Positions 1 through 7,253 of a stretch of DNA of 64,000 nucleotides are shown here, piece after piece. Below the pieces are notes generated by a model, which saw nothing but the letters and a program-made list of their open reading frames with translations, had not been told where the DNA came from and ran no database searches. Made by a program: the position numbers and the translations under genes. Positions within the stretch are counted from its first letter, which is position 1, and each line of letters opens with the position of its first letter. Source of the stretch: DAISIK01 sp036822055 (GTDB taxonomy: Bacteria > Verrucomicrobiota > Verrucomicrobiia > Opitutales > Puniceicoccaceae); contig DAISIK010000006.1 in the NCBI GenBank assembly GCA_036822055.1, positions 1 through 64,000 of the forward strand, read 5' to 3'.

Positions 1-56
1 TTGTTGATGCGGCCTTTTAAAAAACCTTGGATCAATTGTTTCGCTATCCTTAGCAA

Positions 57-90
57 GGGATGTCCTAATTTTTGTTAAAACTCTGAGGGG
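57..90. repeat. left terminal inverted repeat of the IS
   Basis: Inward sequence GTCCTAATTTTTGTTAAAA at 62-80, followed by CTCTGAGGGG. It matches the complement of 1549-1578 with about 8 mismatches in 30. It lies downstream of the transposase gene. Confidence 0.7.
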
Positions 91-160
91 TTTCCAGTTT
101 GTTGGTTAGATGGTATGGATGGTTGGTGTTGTTGAGTCAATGCTTGGGTGGTGGCCTCAG

Positions 161-237
161 CGATGCCCTCGTAGAGCGGAGGCCGTCCCCGCAGGGGGGC
201 CGCGAAGCGGCAAGGCCGAAGCGGAGCGAGGGCATCG
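161..237. repeat. GC-rich palindromic element inside the IS
   Basis: CGATGCCCTCG at 161-171 is exactly repeated as its complement CGAGGGCATCG at 227-237, with a GC-rich 55-base interior that can fold further. It sits between the transposase stop and the left end of the element. It looks like a REP-type palindrome carried by or inserted into the element. Confidence 0.6.
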
Positions 238-241
238 TTTA

Positions 242-259
242 AGAGCCTCATGTGGCTCT
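242..259 (-). terminator. hairpin over the transposase stop codon
   Basis: AGAGCC at 242-247 and GGCTCT at 254-259 form a six-pair stem with a six-base loop that includes the TGA stop of the transposase. There is no T tract after it, so it may be a weak terminator or simply an mRNA 3' hairpin. Confidence 0.35.
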
Positions 260-1486
260 ACCTTTGCTCTCTTCGACCTTCGCCCGCTTTATTTCCAGAG
301 CTTTCATCAGGGCGGGGATCTCCTCGTGTCCGCTGATCTTGCGAAAACCTTCGGCGGCGAGGGTCAAGCCACTGGCCAGCCAGCGGTCCGCCTGATCAGT
401 TTCTTCCCGCCAGCGGCAAACTTTACCGATGTGACGACGCAGGTTTTTAAAAACGTTTTCGATGCAGTTCGTCGACAACAACGAACGATTCAGGGTGTTG
501 GGAACGTCCAGGCCTAGCAGCGTCAGCAGTTGCCCATTGGCTTCTTCCAGGCTGTCACGGGCCTGCTGGTTTTTGTCGCTCAGGAAGGCGACGATTCCCT
601 CGAATGCCTCTTGGGCGGCTTCAGCACCCTGTGACCGGCGCAGACGATTGAACAGGCCGTTGAGTTCAGACCAATGACGACAGGAGAGATAACCCTTCAG
701 ATTGCGCTCTTTGTGCACCAGACAGCGCTGGATCAGCGTCTGCGGGAATACCTGCAAGAGCGCTTTCTCCAAAGCCTTCGATCCGTCAAGAACCGCCAGC
801 AAATAACGGCCCGTGGGAGGCCGAAGTCCCCGCCGGGACAGACTGCTCAGCAAATCGCGGCACACTTCCTGGTTCTCACTCGAACCAACCCGGAAGCCCA
901 GAACGTGTTTTGCTCCCGTCGTGTCGATACCCAAAGCTACGGTTGCTACCGCTCTTTTGCTCAAAACGACTCCGTCGAGCATCAGAGCTACCAAATCCAG
1001 CATGGAAAGGTCTCTTTGCTGCATATGCTCCACCAGTTCGCCAGCCTTACGCTGCCAGAGACGAGAGATCGAACTGCGGCTCTCTCCCGCGAGTTCCTCC
1101 CTGCGCAGGCGTTTGCAGCTTCGCGTGCTTACCCCGCACAAAATCGCCTGCATCATGGCCGCCTCCCATTCATCCGGCCTCTGCGCTATCTTCCAACTCT
1201 TCAGCGTTACCTCCTCGGTCTTGCCATCGCTGGTTCTTCGCCGCACGCGAGGCCGTTCCATCGGCTCGCGACGGGCATCGGTCATCACATACGACGGTGC
1301 CGTCCCGGCACGCTTACAGTCGCTGCCATCAGGATGATAACGATCACCGCACAAACTACGAATCTCCTCCTCGAATATCTCCTTCAAGGCCTGCCGAACG
1401 CTGCCGCGCAGGTGTTCACGAAGCGATTCGGCTGAATCGATAAATAATCCTTGTCCCGTTTCCAGGTCGTTCCTATCTTCTTTCAT
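248..1486 (-). CDS. IS256-family (mutator-type) transposase
   Basis: Transposase of 412 residues that would cut and join the ends of the surrounding element. The DDE triad is visible at the family's usual spacing: D171 in LMLDGVVL, D234 in AVLDGSKAL and E343 in NCIENVFKNLR. The C-x2-H motif (RCLVHKERN, about 254-262), normal between the second D and the E, is also present. The frame is open 22 codons further upstream, but the ATG at 1486 is chosen because AGGAAA lies about 7 bases before it and because family members begin near here. Length fits the family (about 390-420). The gene is intact, with no frameshift. It is the only gene in the element. Confidence 0.93.
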   Translation of the reverse strand: MKEDRNDLETGQGLFIDSAESLREHLRGSVRQALKEIFEEEIRSLCGDRYHPDGSDCKRAGTAPSYVMTDARREPMERPRVRRRTSDGKTEEVTLKSWKIAQRPDEWEAAMMQAILCGVSTRSCKRLRREELAGESRSSISRLWQRKAGELVEHMQQRDLSMLDLVALMLDGVVLSKRAVATVALGIDTTGAKHVLGFRVGSSENQEVCRDLLSSLSRRGLRPPTGRYLLAVLDGSKALEKALLQVFPQTLIQRCLVHKERNLKGYLSCRHWSELNGLFNRLRRSQGAEAAQEAFEGIVAFLSDKNQQARDSLEEANGQLLTLLGLDVPNTLNRSLLSTNCIENVFKNLRRHIGKVCRWREETDQADRWLASGLTLAAEGFRKISGHEEIPALMKALEIKRAKVEESKGRAT

Positions 1487-1548
1487 GGGTGGTTTCCTTT
1501 CGTTTTTTGTTGTGCACCAGCCAGCCTCGCGGCTTGGCCGATGGGAAA

Positions 1549-1585
1549 CCACCTCAAATTTTTAACAATTTATGGGACGCTGCCC
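1549..1585. repeat. right terminal inverted repeat of the IS
   Basis: On the minus strand, reading inward from about 1585, this reads GTCCCATAAATTGTTAAAA and then ATTTGAGG, the partner of the left repeat. It lies about 60-100 bases upstream of the transposase start at 1486, where the transposase promoter would be expected. Confidence 0.7.
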
Positions 1586-1759
1586 AAAGGATTCATTTAA
1601 CACAATACAAGATTATAAGAACGAACAATAGAATAGGTACAAAATATCGGAAAAACTCATATGTCGTTGAGTATAAACCAGGGAAATAGAATAGAAGCAA
1701 GAAAAAGGCGGAGAATCCTTGAAATAGCAATTGCAACAAAACTAACAATTTATCCCTAT
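1586..1759. other. AT-rich flank of the IS, no gene seen
   Basis: This stretch is clearly richer in A and T than the rest of the window, with runs such as AAGATTATAAGAACG. Small plus-strand frames are open but have no homology I recognise. It may be foreign DNA or decayed remnant sequence linked to the insertion. Confidence 0.5.
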
Positions 1760-2068
1760 TCACCTAGCGCGTCTCCACGATTCTCCATTTTCATCTACCC
1801 GAATGGGGTCGGTTTCACTAGGGCATTCTTCACATTCATAGGTATCTCCACTAAATAAACGCCTAGGGTTGAACCAAGACCGCTTCTTAGTCACCTTTAC
1901 CTTGTCTCTAATGTCTAGGCATTCTTCCATTCTACACCACCTATCAGCCTTCGCTAATGCATTGGCAGCGCGAACAGCTTGGAGGCTTCCGTAGACTACT
2001 CCAAAATATGAAATCTTGGCTGACGTTTTTGGATCCCCCTCATCTCTCGAACCGCACTCTGCCTTCAA
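1760..2068 (-). CDS. doubtful small hypothetical protein
   Basis: An open frame of 102 codons from a TTG start. The predicted protein is hydrophilic, has four cysteines in its second half region (including CEEC near residue 81) and matches no family I know. There is no clear ribosome-binding site and base composition is mixed: the 3' part is AT-rich like the IS flank. The two close cysteines could hint at a metal site, but this may equally be a chance frame. It is listed because no other gene explains the area between the IS and the creatininase gene. Confidence 0.25.
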   Translation of the reverse strand: MKAECGSRDEGDPKTSAKISYFGVVYGSLQAVRAANALAKADRWCRMEECLDIRDKVKVTKKRSWFNPRRLFSGDTYECEECPSETDPIRVDENGESWRRAR

Positions 2069-2508
2069 CCACCGAGATTGTCCAGCCCGATCAACCGTCT
2101 GCCTGGACGTGTATCTAATTTATCAATACGCAATTATTCTTGGCCTGGACCCTAGCTCTCCGCTCTCCGCTCCACCTTTTCGTGCGTTTCGTGAATTTCG
2201 TGGACTACCTCTCCGCTAGGTCCTCCAGCACCTAAAAGGGCAAGCATCACGTGTCTTTGGCCCCGTCCGCGCGTAGGGAGTTTGTGGGCACTGTTTCGCT
2301 TGCTTAGTGGAAATTGCCCTGGTCAAAAGCAAATGAGGGCGTCGCCTTGCCGCTGTTCCAACTCAACTTTAACGGGATATTCGAACCACAAGCTGTCTGG
2401 AATCTAGCAAAGTTCCGAGCAAACCATCAACCCCCACGACGGGTGAATTTTACCTTTGGCCACTGGTTATTATCGCGCCTCCAAAAAATAGCGGCACTCA
2501 AGTTCGCC
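2069..2508. other. gene-free stretch
   Basis: No supported gene. The plus-strand frame at 2314-2736 runs into the 3' end of the creatininase gene and has no recognisable features. Around 2155-2215 there is short-repeat wording (CCGCTCTCCGCTCC, TTTCGTG repeated) that looks like decayed non-coding DNA. I see no RNA gene here. Confidence 0.5.
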
Positions 2509-3291
2509 TTACCCCTCGATCGTTTGCCTCAAGGTCTCGGCGATGGCAGCACCGATCTCCTCAAGCCACTTCCAACCCTTGGCCTCAGTTGCCGCTCGCG
2601 CATCCCCCATTGTCCCGGTCGGAGAAATGTCTGCGGTTTTCCAGGCGTAGGTCGCCGGGGCCAGCTCTGGCCTGAGAACCTTGCCGTCCCCGAGCTGGCC
2701 AATCCAGCAACAGTCAGCCAGATCAGGGGCGGTTAAATCCGGGGCAACGGCATAGAATAGTGATGTTTCAAATTCTCCAGCATGGATTCCAAACCGGGCC
2801 TCCTCTTCTCCCAACTCGATCTTAGGGGCGTATTCCAGGATTGCCACATCAAGATCCCCCTCCAGTTGATACTCGCGAAGCAGAGTCCTCAAAATCTGGA
2901 TATTTCCTCCATGTGTATTCAAAATCCTGATCCGGCAAAAGCCCCATTCTTTTAGTTGCTGAATGGCCGCCCCCACCAATCGACGGAGATGTTGGTGGCT
3001 GATGGTCAAGGTGCCGGGAAAACCGTCGTGCTCGTTGCTCTTTCCAATCTGAATCGGTGGTGCTACGTAGACGGGTAGGTCCGCTGATAGCTTCGGGAGG
3101 GCAGCATCCAGGAACATTTGACCGAGGAAGGCATCAACGCCAACCGGCAGGTGGGGGCCATGTTGCTCGATCGCTCCGGTGGTCAAAATAACAACCGCCC
3201 GATCCTTTTCGGGAATCGAATCGATCTCCCGCTGCCGCATCGCGGGAAGGTATCGATCCCAATAACGGGGCCAGTCCATTCCCTGCTTCAT
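2509..3291 (-). CDS. creatininase-family amidohydrolase
   Basis: Metal-dependent amidohydrolase of the creatininase/MftE family (260 residues, normal length), probably cytoplasmic. The ligand set of the family is visible: E42 and H44 in IEQHGPHLP, D53 in GVDAF, H127 in NTHGGN and the HAGEFETS motif (about 170-177). The fold's G/P-rich FPGTLTIS segment is also present. True creatininases hydrolyse creatinine, but most relatives act on other cyclic amides or lactams, so the substrate is unknown. The ATG overlaps the stop of the upstream gene by 4 bases, so it is translated as the last cistron of a three-gene operon with a FAH-family hydrolase, which suggests a small catabolic route. Confidence 0.88.
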   Translation of the reverse strand: MKQGMDWPRYWDRYLPAMRQREIDSIPEKDRAVVILTTGAIEQHGPHLPVGVDAFLGQMFLDAALPKLSADLPVYVAPPIQIGKSNEHDGFPGTLTISHQHLRRLVGAAIQQLKEWGFCRIRILNTHGGNIQILRTLLREYQLEGDLDVAILEYAPKIELGEEEARFGIHAGEFETSLFYAVAPDLTAPDLADCCWIGQLGDGKVLRPELAPATYAWKTADISPTGTMGDARAATEAKGWKWLEEIGAAIAETLRQTIEG

Positions 3292-3932
3292 TTCTTTAAA
3301 ATCTTGCCAGATTCCTCGACGGCGGTGTCGATTTCCTCAAGCGCCCGGGCCAACTGACAGATTCCCTCCCTGGCCAGCCCTGATTCAACCCGCTCGCTTT
3401 CCCCAGCCACCAAAGCTTTCAACAGCATCGCCAATGGCTCGTTGTCTTCTCCCAGGAAACGCATGTCGAAACCAAAACCGGCCAACTGGAGGCAGTAAAG
3501 GCGCAGGTCAAAGGCCACCCTCAAGTCCCGAGCCACGGCATCCACCCAGTCTTCCAACCATGGATTGCTGTTCCACAGGATGAAATTCCTGAAGCCGGAA
3601 TCGCTCGCTGAGAGGATGGTTTCTTCCAGGATCTGATGTGCAATCTCGGTCTCCAGATGGAAGCGCGCTCCTGGTGACTGGCGCGGGGTAAAGCGGAAGG
3701 GTGGGAGGACAAGTAGATGGACTTTTCCCGCAATCTCGCGCAGGCATTCCCTGAGAACCCAGGAACCGATCACCTCCTCGGAATTGAGGGGCAAATCTTC
3801 GTTCCAATCGCAAAAAGAATAGACCGGTTGGACAACCAGGACCTCACTGGGACGCTCCATCGCCGCAAACTGCGGCCAACGTAAATGATGCCACGCCGCC
3901 AGATCGTCCCCGAAATACAAATGCGGTTTCAA
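3288..3932 (-). CDS. degenerate creatininase-like protein
   Basis: A 214-residue protein that aligns with its downstream neighbour in pattern but has lost the metal site. The region matching EQHGPHLPVGVD reads CDWNEDLPLNSEE (about 41-53), and the place of NTHGGN holds LWNSNPW (about 119-125). The intervening hydrophobic strands (VLVVQPVY, HLLVLPPF) are retained. The fold is therefore probably kept while catalysis is lost; a regulatory or heteromeric partner of the adjacent active enzyme is a reasonable inference, as creatininases are hexamers. It overlaps both neighbours by 4 bases, so the three products are likely made in fixed ratio. The assignment rests on pattern similarity alone. Confidence 0.55.
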   Translation of the reverse strand: MKPHLYFGDDLAAWHHLRWPQFAAMERPSEVLVVQPVYSFCDWNEDLPLNSEEVIGSWVLRECLREIAGKVHLLVLPPFRFTPRQSPGARFHLETEIAHQILEETILSASDSGFRNFILWNSNPWLEDWVDAVARDLRVAFDLRLYCLQLAGFGFDMRFLGEDNEPLAMLLKALVAGESERVESGLAREGICQLARALEEIDTAVEESGKILKK

Positions 3933-4738
3933 ACAATGCTTTCCTCGTTCGCCACCCGGTTGACCAGGCGACCGATCCCTTCAATTTCCACCGCTACTTC
4001 GTCGCCGGGGCGGAGGAACCGAGGTGGAGTTTGAGCGATTCCAACCCCGGGTGGCGTTCCCGTCAGAATGACCGTTCCCGGCTCCAGAGTGGTGCTTCCA
4101 CTGAGAAAGCAAACCAAGTCCCTCACAGAAAAAATCATGTCCGAGGTAGACGAGGACTGGACCTCCAACCCATTCAAAAACGTACTGATCCTCAGCGAAT
4201 CCGGATTCCCCAATTCGTCGGTCGTCACCAGCACCGGCCCGAGTGGGCAAAAGGTGTCAAAGGACTTTCCCTTGCACCATTGGCCACCGCTGTAGATTTG
4301 CTGCCAGTCACGAGCACTCACATCATTTGCTGCCGTGAAGCCCAATACATAATCCATCGCGTTCTCCGGGGTCGCGTTTTTACACCGCCTCCCCATAACA
4401 ATCACCAGCTCACACTCATAATCGACTGAGTCACTTGCCAGAAAGGTGGGTATCTCGATCGTCCCGCCCGGCTCCAGGACGGCGGACGGATTTTTCATCG
4501 TTACCACCGGGTGATCCGGTATTGGTTTCTTCATTTCGAGGGCATGGGCTCGATAATTGAGTCCAATGGCAAAAATGGTGGGAGGAGAAATCGGGGCGAG
4601 GAGCTTTGCCCCGATGGGAACTCGATCGCCAGTTTCATTTAATCCTCCAAAGAGATCTCCCTCACAGCGGAGAAACTGTCCGTCCCTTTCCGAGCCAAAG
4701 ACAAGCCCTCCATCGATTTCAAATCGCGCAATCCGCAT
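3929..4738 (-). CDS. fumarylacetoacetate hydrolase family protein
   Basis: FAH-superfamily hydrolase/isomerase of 269 residues. Members cleave or decarboxylate 2,4-dioxo or 2-oxo acids with a divalent metal. Motifs seen: GLNYRAHA near residue 60, SVDYECELVIVMGR with the acidic metal ligands, the GFTAANDVSARD segment, KSFDTFCPLGP and the C-terminal TGTPPGVG loop. The frame extends upstream to a TTG, but the ATG at 4738 gives the usual N-terminus (MRIARFE). It is the first gene of the operon with the two creatininase-like genes. FAH proteins commonly end sugar-acid or aromatic catabolism, and the neighbouring divergent sugar isomerase-like gene would fit a sugar-acid route, but the substrate cannot be read from sequence. 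Confidence 0.88.
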   Translation of the reverse strand: MRIARFEIDGGLVFGSERDGQFLRCEGDLFGGLNETGDRVPIGAKLLAPISPPTIFAIGLNYRAHALEMKKPIPDHPVVTMKNPSAVLEPGGTIEIPTFLASDSVDYECELVIVMGRRCKNATPENAMDYVLGFTAANDVSARDWQQIYSGGQWCKGKSFDTFCPLGPVLVTTDELGNPDSLRISTFLNGLEVQSSSTSDMIFSVRDLVCFLSGSTTLEPGTVILTGTPPGVGIAQTPPRFLRPGDEVAVEIEGIGRLVNRVANEESIV

Positions 4739-4823
4739 GCCTAAGCCAAGCAAAATACATACCTCAGAAAAAGCCCCTTTTCGAAACGCGGACCAAACGG
4801 ACCGAGCTCTTCCTCAAGACCCT

Positions 4824-5414
4824 TCAACGGTTGAAAAGCGCCTTGAGGGTGTCGGCGTCGATCGTCTCCAGGGTGTCTGCCTCCGCTGCTGACGAAGCAC
4901 GCAAATGGCGACTCTCCCAAAGATAGAGCGCAAATTCACGATCTCCCTCTGAGAGCAGCTCAACAGGCACCTCTAATTCTCGCCCATCGACCTTTCGCCG
5001 GACCTTTAGTGAATTCTCCCCCGCCTCAATCAATTCTGCCACAAGCTTCCTTCCTCGAAGATCCGTCAACCGGAGGGGCGACTGACGCGCCCGTTCTTCA
5101 AAGGCAGATCGAGCGGTAGATGCCGCAACTTCGTTGCTCTGAGCAAACCCTTCCGCTCCACTGGATGCCATCGATTCGTCCGCCGGAGAATTCGCCGCCC
5201 CCTCAAAAGCATCCTCGGCTCGGAGCGACATCACCTGAGCGTTGCCGTTCAGGTTTTCCTGGATTTTGTCGAAGGCAGCCACCAATGCATCCAGTTGCTC
5301 GGCACTCTGGGATTTTCCCATGCCGAACCCGATTAAAAAACTGGCCGCAGCCAGAGCGAAAGTTCCGAGAAAGGCCAACACGCGCACGCCTACCACTCTG
5401 AAATCAGGCCCCAT
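4824..5414 (-). CDS. membrane-anchored protein with SHD1-like domain
   Basis: 196 residues from the ATG at 5414. The open frame continues upstream across the divergent isomerase gene, but that part is shadow sequence. After a short N-terminus there is one transmembrane helix (about 10-28, VLAFLGTFALAAASFLIGFG), then a low-complexity Ala/Ser/Glu linker. A C-terminal module (about 118-180) resembles SLA1 homology domain 1: RLTDLRGRKLVAEL, then KVRRKVDGRELEVPVE and LSEGDREFALYLW. SHD1-like domains of this kind are common in Verrucomicrobia and Planctomycetes, where their role is not established. The C-terminal domain is probably periplasmic. It lies 85 bases upstream of the FAH operon and may be transcribed with it. 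Confidence 0.6.
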   Translation of the reverse strand: MGPDFRVVGVRVLAFLGTFALAAASFLIGFGMGKSQSAEQLDALVAAFDKIQENLNGNAQVMSLRAEDAFEGAANSPADESMASSGAEGFAQSNEVAASTARSAFEERARQSPLRLTDLRGRKLVAELIEAGENSLKVRRKVDGRELEVPVELLSEGDREFALYLWESRHLRASSAAEADTLETIDADTLKALFNR

Positions 5415-5558
5415 GAAGTAAAGTATAATGAAAAATGCGTTACTAATACTTAACCGAGGGGGCGCTCGGCATGACGACCCACCCAGTCCAGTCAGAAATT
5501 TAGTCCACTCATCGACTCTCCCTTGCCATTCATCACCTTGAGGGATCAGTTTTGAGCC
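5415..5558. promoter_or_regulatory. divergent intergenic region
   Basis: 144 bases between two divergent starts must hold both promoters. A minus-strand TATACT at 5423-5428 lies close to the SHD1 gene start, and a plus-strand TATAAT at 5424-5429 overlaps it. Neither has a convincing -35 box, so no exact promoter is claimed. Confidence 0.3.
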
Positions 5559-6323
5559 ATGCTTAAACTCGGTCTTTGCTCCGTCACCTTCCGAAACCTC
5601 TCGACTTCGGAGATCATTGATCTGGCCTGTGAAACTAAGCTTGATGGCATTGAGTGGGGCGGGGATGTCCACGTCCCCCTCGGCAATCTCGACCTCGCTA
5701 AGTCCGTCGGTCTCGCCACCCGACAAAGCGGTCTGGAGGTCAGTTCCTACGGCAGTTATTTCCGTTCGAACCCCGATGAGAGAGAGAACATCCATCAACT
5801 GATTCAAACTGCCCAGGTCCTCGCGGCTCCTGTCATTCGGGTCTGGGCTGGCAATCGAGGCTCCGGGGAGGCGGATCCCACCTACCGGGCTGAGGTTGCC
5901 GCCACCCTCCGGGAACTCACCGCTCAGTGTCACGAAGCCGACCTGACGGTGGCGCTGGAATACCATGGAGGCACCCTGACGGACACCGCCGAATCAGCTC
6001 ACTCCCTCCTCAACGAGGTAGATGCCCCCAACCTCAAACTCTACTGGCAACCGCGCACCGGTGGCAGCTATGCTTCTGACCGGAATGAACTGGAACGCGC
6101 CGTTCCCCATCTGGCTTTCGTTCACGCCTTCCACTGGATAACCTCATCGGAGCGCGGAATTGATCGCCGCCCCTTCCGGGAAGGGCTCGAAGATTGGCGG
6201 TGGTTTATCGATCGCATCAAACCTCTCCCGGAGGATCGCTTTGTCCTCCTCGAATTCGTCCGGTCGGACGATCCCGCTCAGTTCCGCGCTGACGCCGCCG
6301 ACCTCCGCTCACTGCTCACTTAG
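5559..6323 (+). CDS. sugar phosphate isomerase/epimerase family protein (TIM barrel)
   Basis: A 254-residue xylose isomerase-like TIM-barrel protein. It opens with LKLGLCSVTFRNLS and DLACETKLDGIEWGGDVHVP, the standard first strands of this family. It continues with VIRVWAG, LTVALEYHGGTLTD (metal-binding Glu and His strand), LKLYWQPRTG and FVHAFHW, and ends with FVLLEFVRSDD. Relatives isomerise or epimerise ketoses and inositol derivatives using a divalent cation. The exact substrate is not predictable. It is divergent from the FAH/creatininase cluster; a shared sugar-acid pathway is inference from position only. Start ATG as given, with no strong ribosome-binding site. Confidence 0.85.
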   Translation: MLKLGLCSVTFRNLSTSEIIDLACETKLDGIEWGGDVHVPLGNLDLAKSVGLATRQSGLEVSSYGSYFRSNPDERENIHQLIQTAQVLAAPVIRVWAGNRGSGEADPTYRAEVAATLRELTAQCHEADLTVALEYHGGTLTDTAESAHSLLNEVDAPNLKLYWQPRTGGSYASDRNELERAVPHLAFVHAFHWITSSERGIDRRPFREGLEDWRWFIDRIKPLPEDRFVLLEFVRSDDPAQFRADAADLRSLLT

Positions 6324-6393
6324 ATGTTGGCCCTTAATCGTTTAGGAAACGGGTCCATCCTCACGGAGACAATTCACCCCCAAAGCCTGTGCG

Positions 6394-7080
6394 ATGCCTG
6401 ATCAGAACCGTCATCATTATGCAATCCTGACCGGTGATTTGGTTGGCTCGCGGCGCCTGTCCGGAAACCAGATTGGCTCACTCTTTGCGGCTCTCAACGA
6501 CTTTTGGGAGGCTTTCGGGCACGCCCACCCCGGAGCAGTTGTAGGCAAGATTGAGATTTACCGCGGCGATGGGTGGCAGGCAGCCTTGGAACTGCCGCAA
6601 TATTGCCTCAAAGCTGCCCTTTTCCTCCGAGCGGTTGTCAAAGCTTATCCGCTGGACGAAAAAATGGATACCCGGATCGGCATCGGTCTGGGACCCGTCG
6701 AGCTTTTGAAAAAGGATCGATTGAGCGAGTCCAATGGCACGGCTTTCGTCCGATCGGGTGAAGCACTGGAGACCCTCACCGAAAAGGATCAGGGCCTTGC
6801 CTTGCGAACAGGTGCAACCGCCGATCCTCTGCAAACGGTCGGATGTCCGATGATGGATCTGGCCATCCGACGTTTGACCCGTCCAGAGGCCGTGGCTGTC
6901 ATGGGTAGCCTACTCAGTTGGAAACAGGAAACCATTGCCGCACACCCCTATTCGGCCAAGAAAGATGGGGAGACCCCGACCCAACAATCCGTCTCGGACA
7001 GCTTAGTGCGGATCGGCTGGAAATCTCACTGGTTACCAGTCCTCACCGCAGTTGAAACCGTTCTCGAATCGCCGTCATGA
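6394..7080 (+). CDS. SatD-like protein
   Basis: 228 residues resembling the SatD family. The conserved opening YAILTGDLVGSRRL (about 9-22) and the RGDGWQ motif (about 57-62) are both present, followed by RIGIGLG and a C-terminal helical part that could be a winged-helix DNA-binding segment. The first half has the alternation of a nucleotidyl-cyclase-like core, and SatD-type proteins are thought to be regulators, but no activity is proven to my knowledge. It precedes a DUF3307 membrane protein, a partner commonly found next to this family. It is separated from it by hairpins that may reduce read-through. Confidence 0.65.
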   Translation: MPDQNRHHYAILTGDLVGSRRLSGNQIGSLFAALNDFWEAFGHAHPGAVVGKIEIYRGDGWQAALELPQYCLKAALFLRAVVKAYPLDEKMDTRIGIGLGPVELLKKDRLSESNGTAFVRSGEALETLTEKDQGLALRTGATADPLQTVGCPMMDLAIRRLTRPEAVAVMGSLLSWKQETIAAHPYSAKKDGETPTQQSVSDSLVRIGWKSHWLPVLTAVETVLESPS

Positions 7081-7081
7081 G

Positions 7082-7135
7082 AAACAAGCCCGAAAGCTTG
7101 TTTATGATCAATACAAGCTTCTTCGCTTGTTTTCT
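7082..7135 (+). terminator. tandem hairpins, likely terminator
   Basis: Two stems built from the same words. AAACAAGC (7082-7089) pairs with GCTTGTTT (7096-7103), and ACAAGC (7113-7118) pairs with GCTTGT (7125-7130), followed by TTTCT. The second has the form of a rho-independent terminator for the SatD-like gene. Confidence 0.6.
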
Positions 7136-7253
7136 CCGTGAAGCATCCGCATCAACAAAACGGACCGCCAATATCTCCAGTTTTCGGATTCGGAAGTCAA
7201 ACTCCCGGATTTGCTAAGATCGATTACTGGAAAAACAAACGTCCCCACAAACC

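Larger units (their letters stand above)
57..1585 (-). mobile_element. IS256-family insertion sequence
   Basis: A complete-looking insertion sequence of about 1.53 kb. It holds one transposase gene on the minus strand (248..1486) between imperfect terminal inverted repeats. Read inward, both ends carry GTCC, an AT-rich stretch, then TTGTTAAAA and TGAGG; about 22 of 30 positions agree between left (from 62) and right (complement of 1578 downward). The GTCC...TGT-TAAAA pattern is typical of IS256-family ends. The outer boundaries are uncertain by a few bases because the outermost GGG-rich bases align only with a gap. I saw no convincing 8-9 bp target duplication in the flanks, so the element may be old or its edges slightly misplaced. 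The uninterrupted transposase frame suggests it could still be active. Confidence 0.85.

Noticed and set aside
161..237. Possible CRISPR or integron-type repeat
   Set aside because: Only a single palindrome is present, with no spaced repeat copies, integrase or cas genes.
5424..5429. Plus-strand TATAAT as promoter of the isomerase-like gene
   Set aside because: No -35 box at a suitable distance, and it is about 130 bases from the start codon, so it is not claimed as a promoter.
4824..5966. A 380-codon minus-strand frame reaching into the sugar isomerase-like gene
   Set aside because: Only the part from 5414 downward has protein features (membrane helix, SHD1-like domain). The upstream part is the antisense shadow of the isomerase gene.
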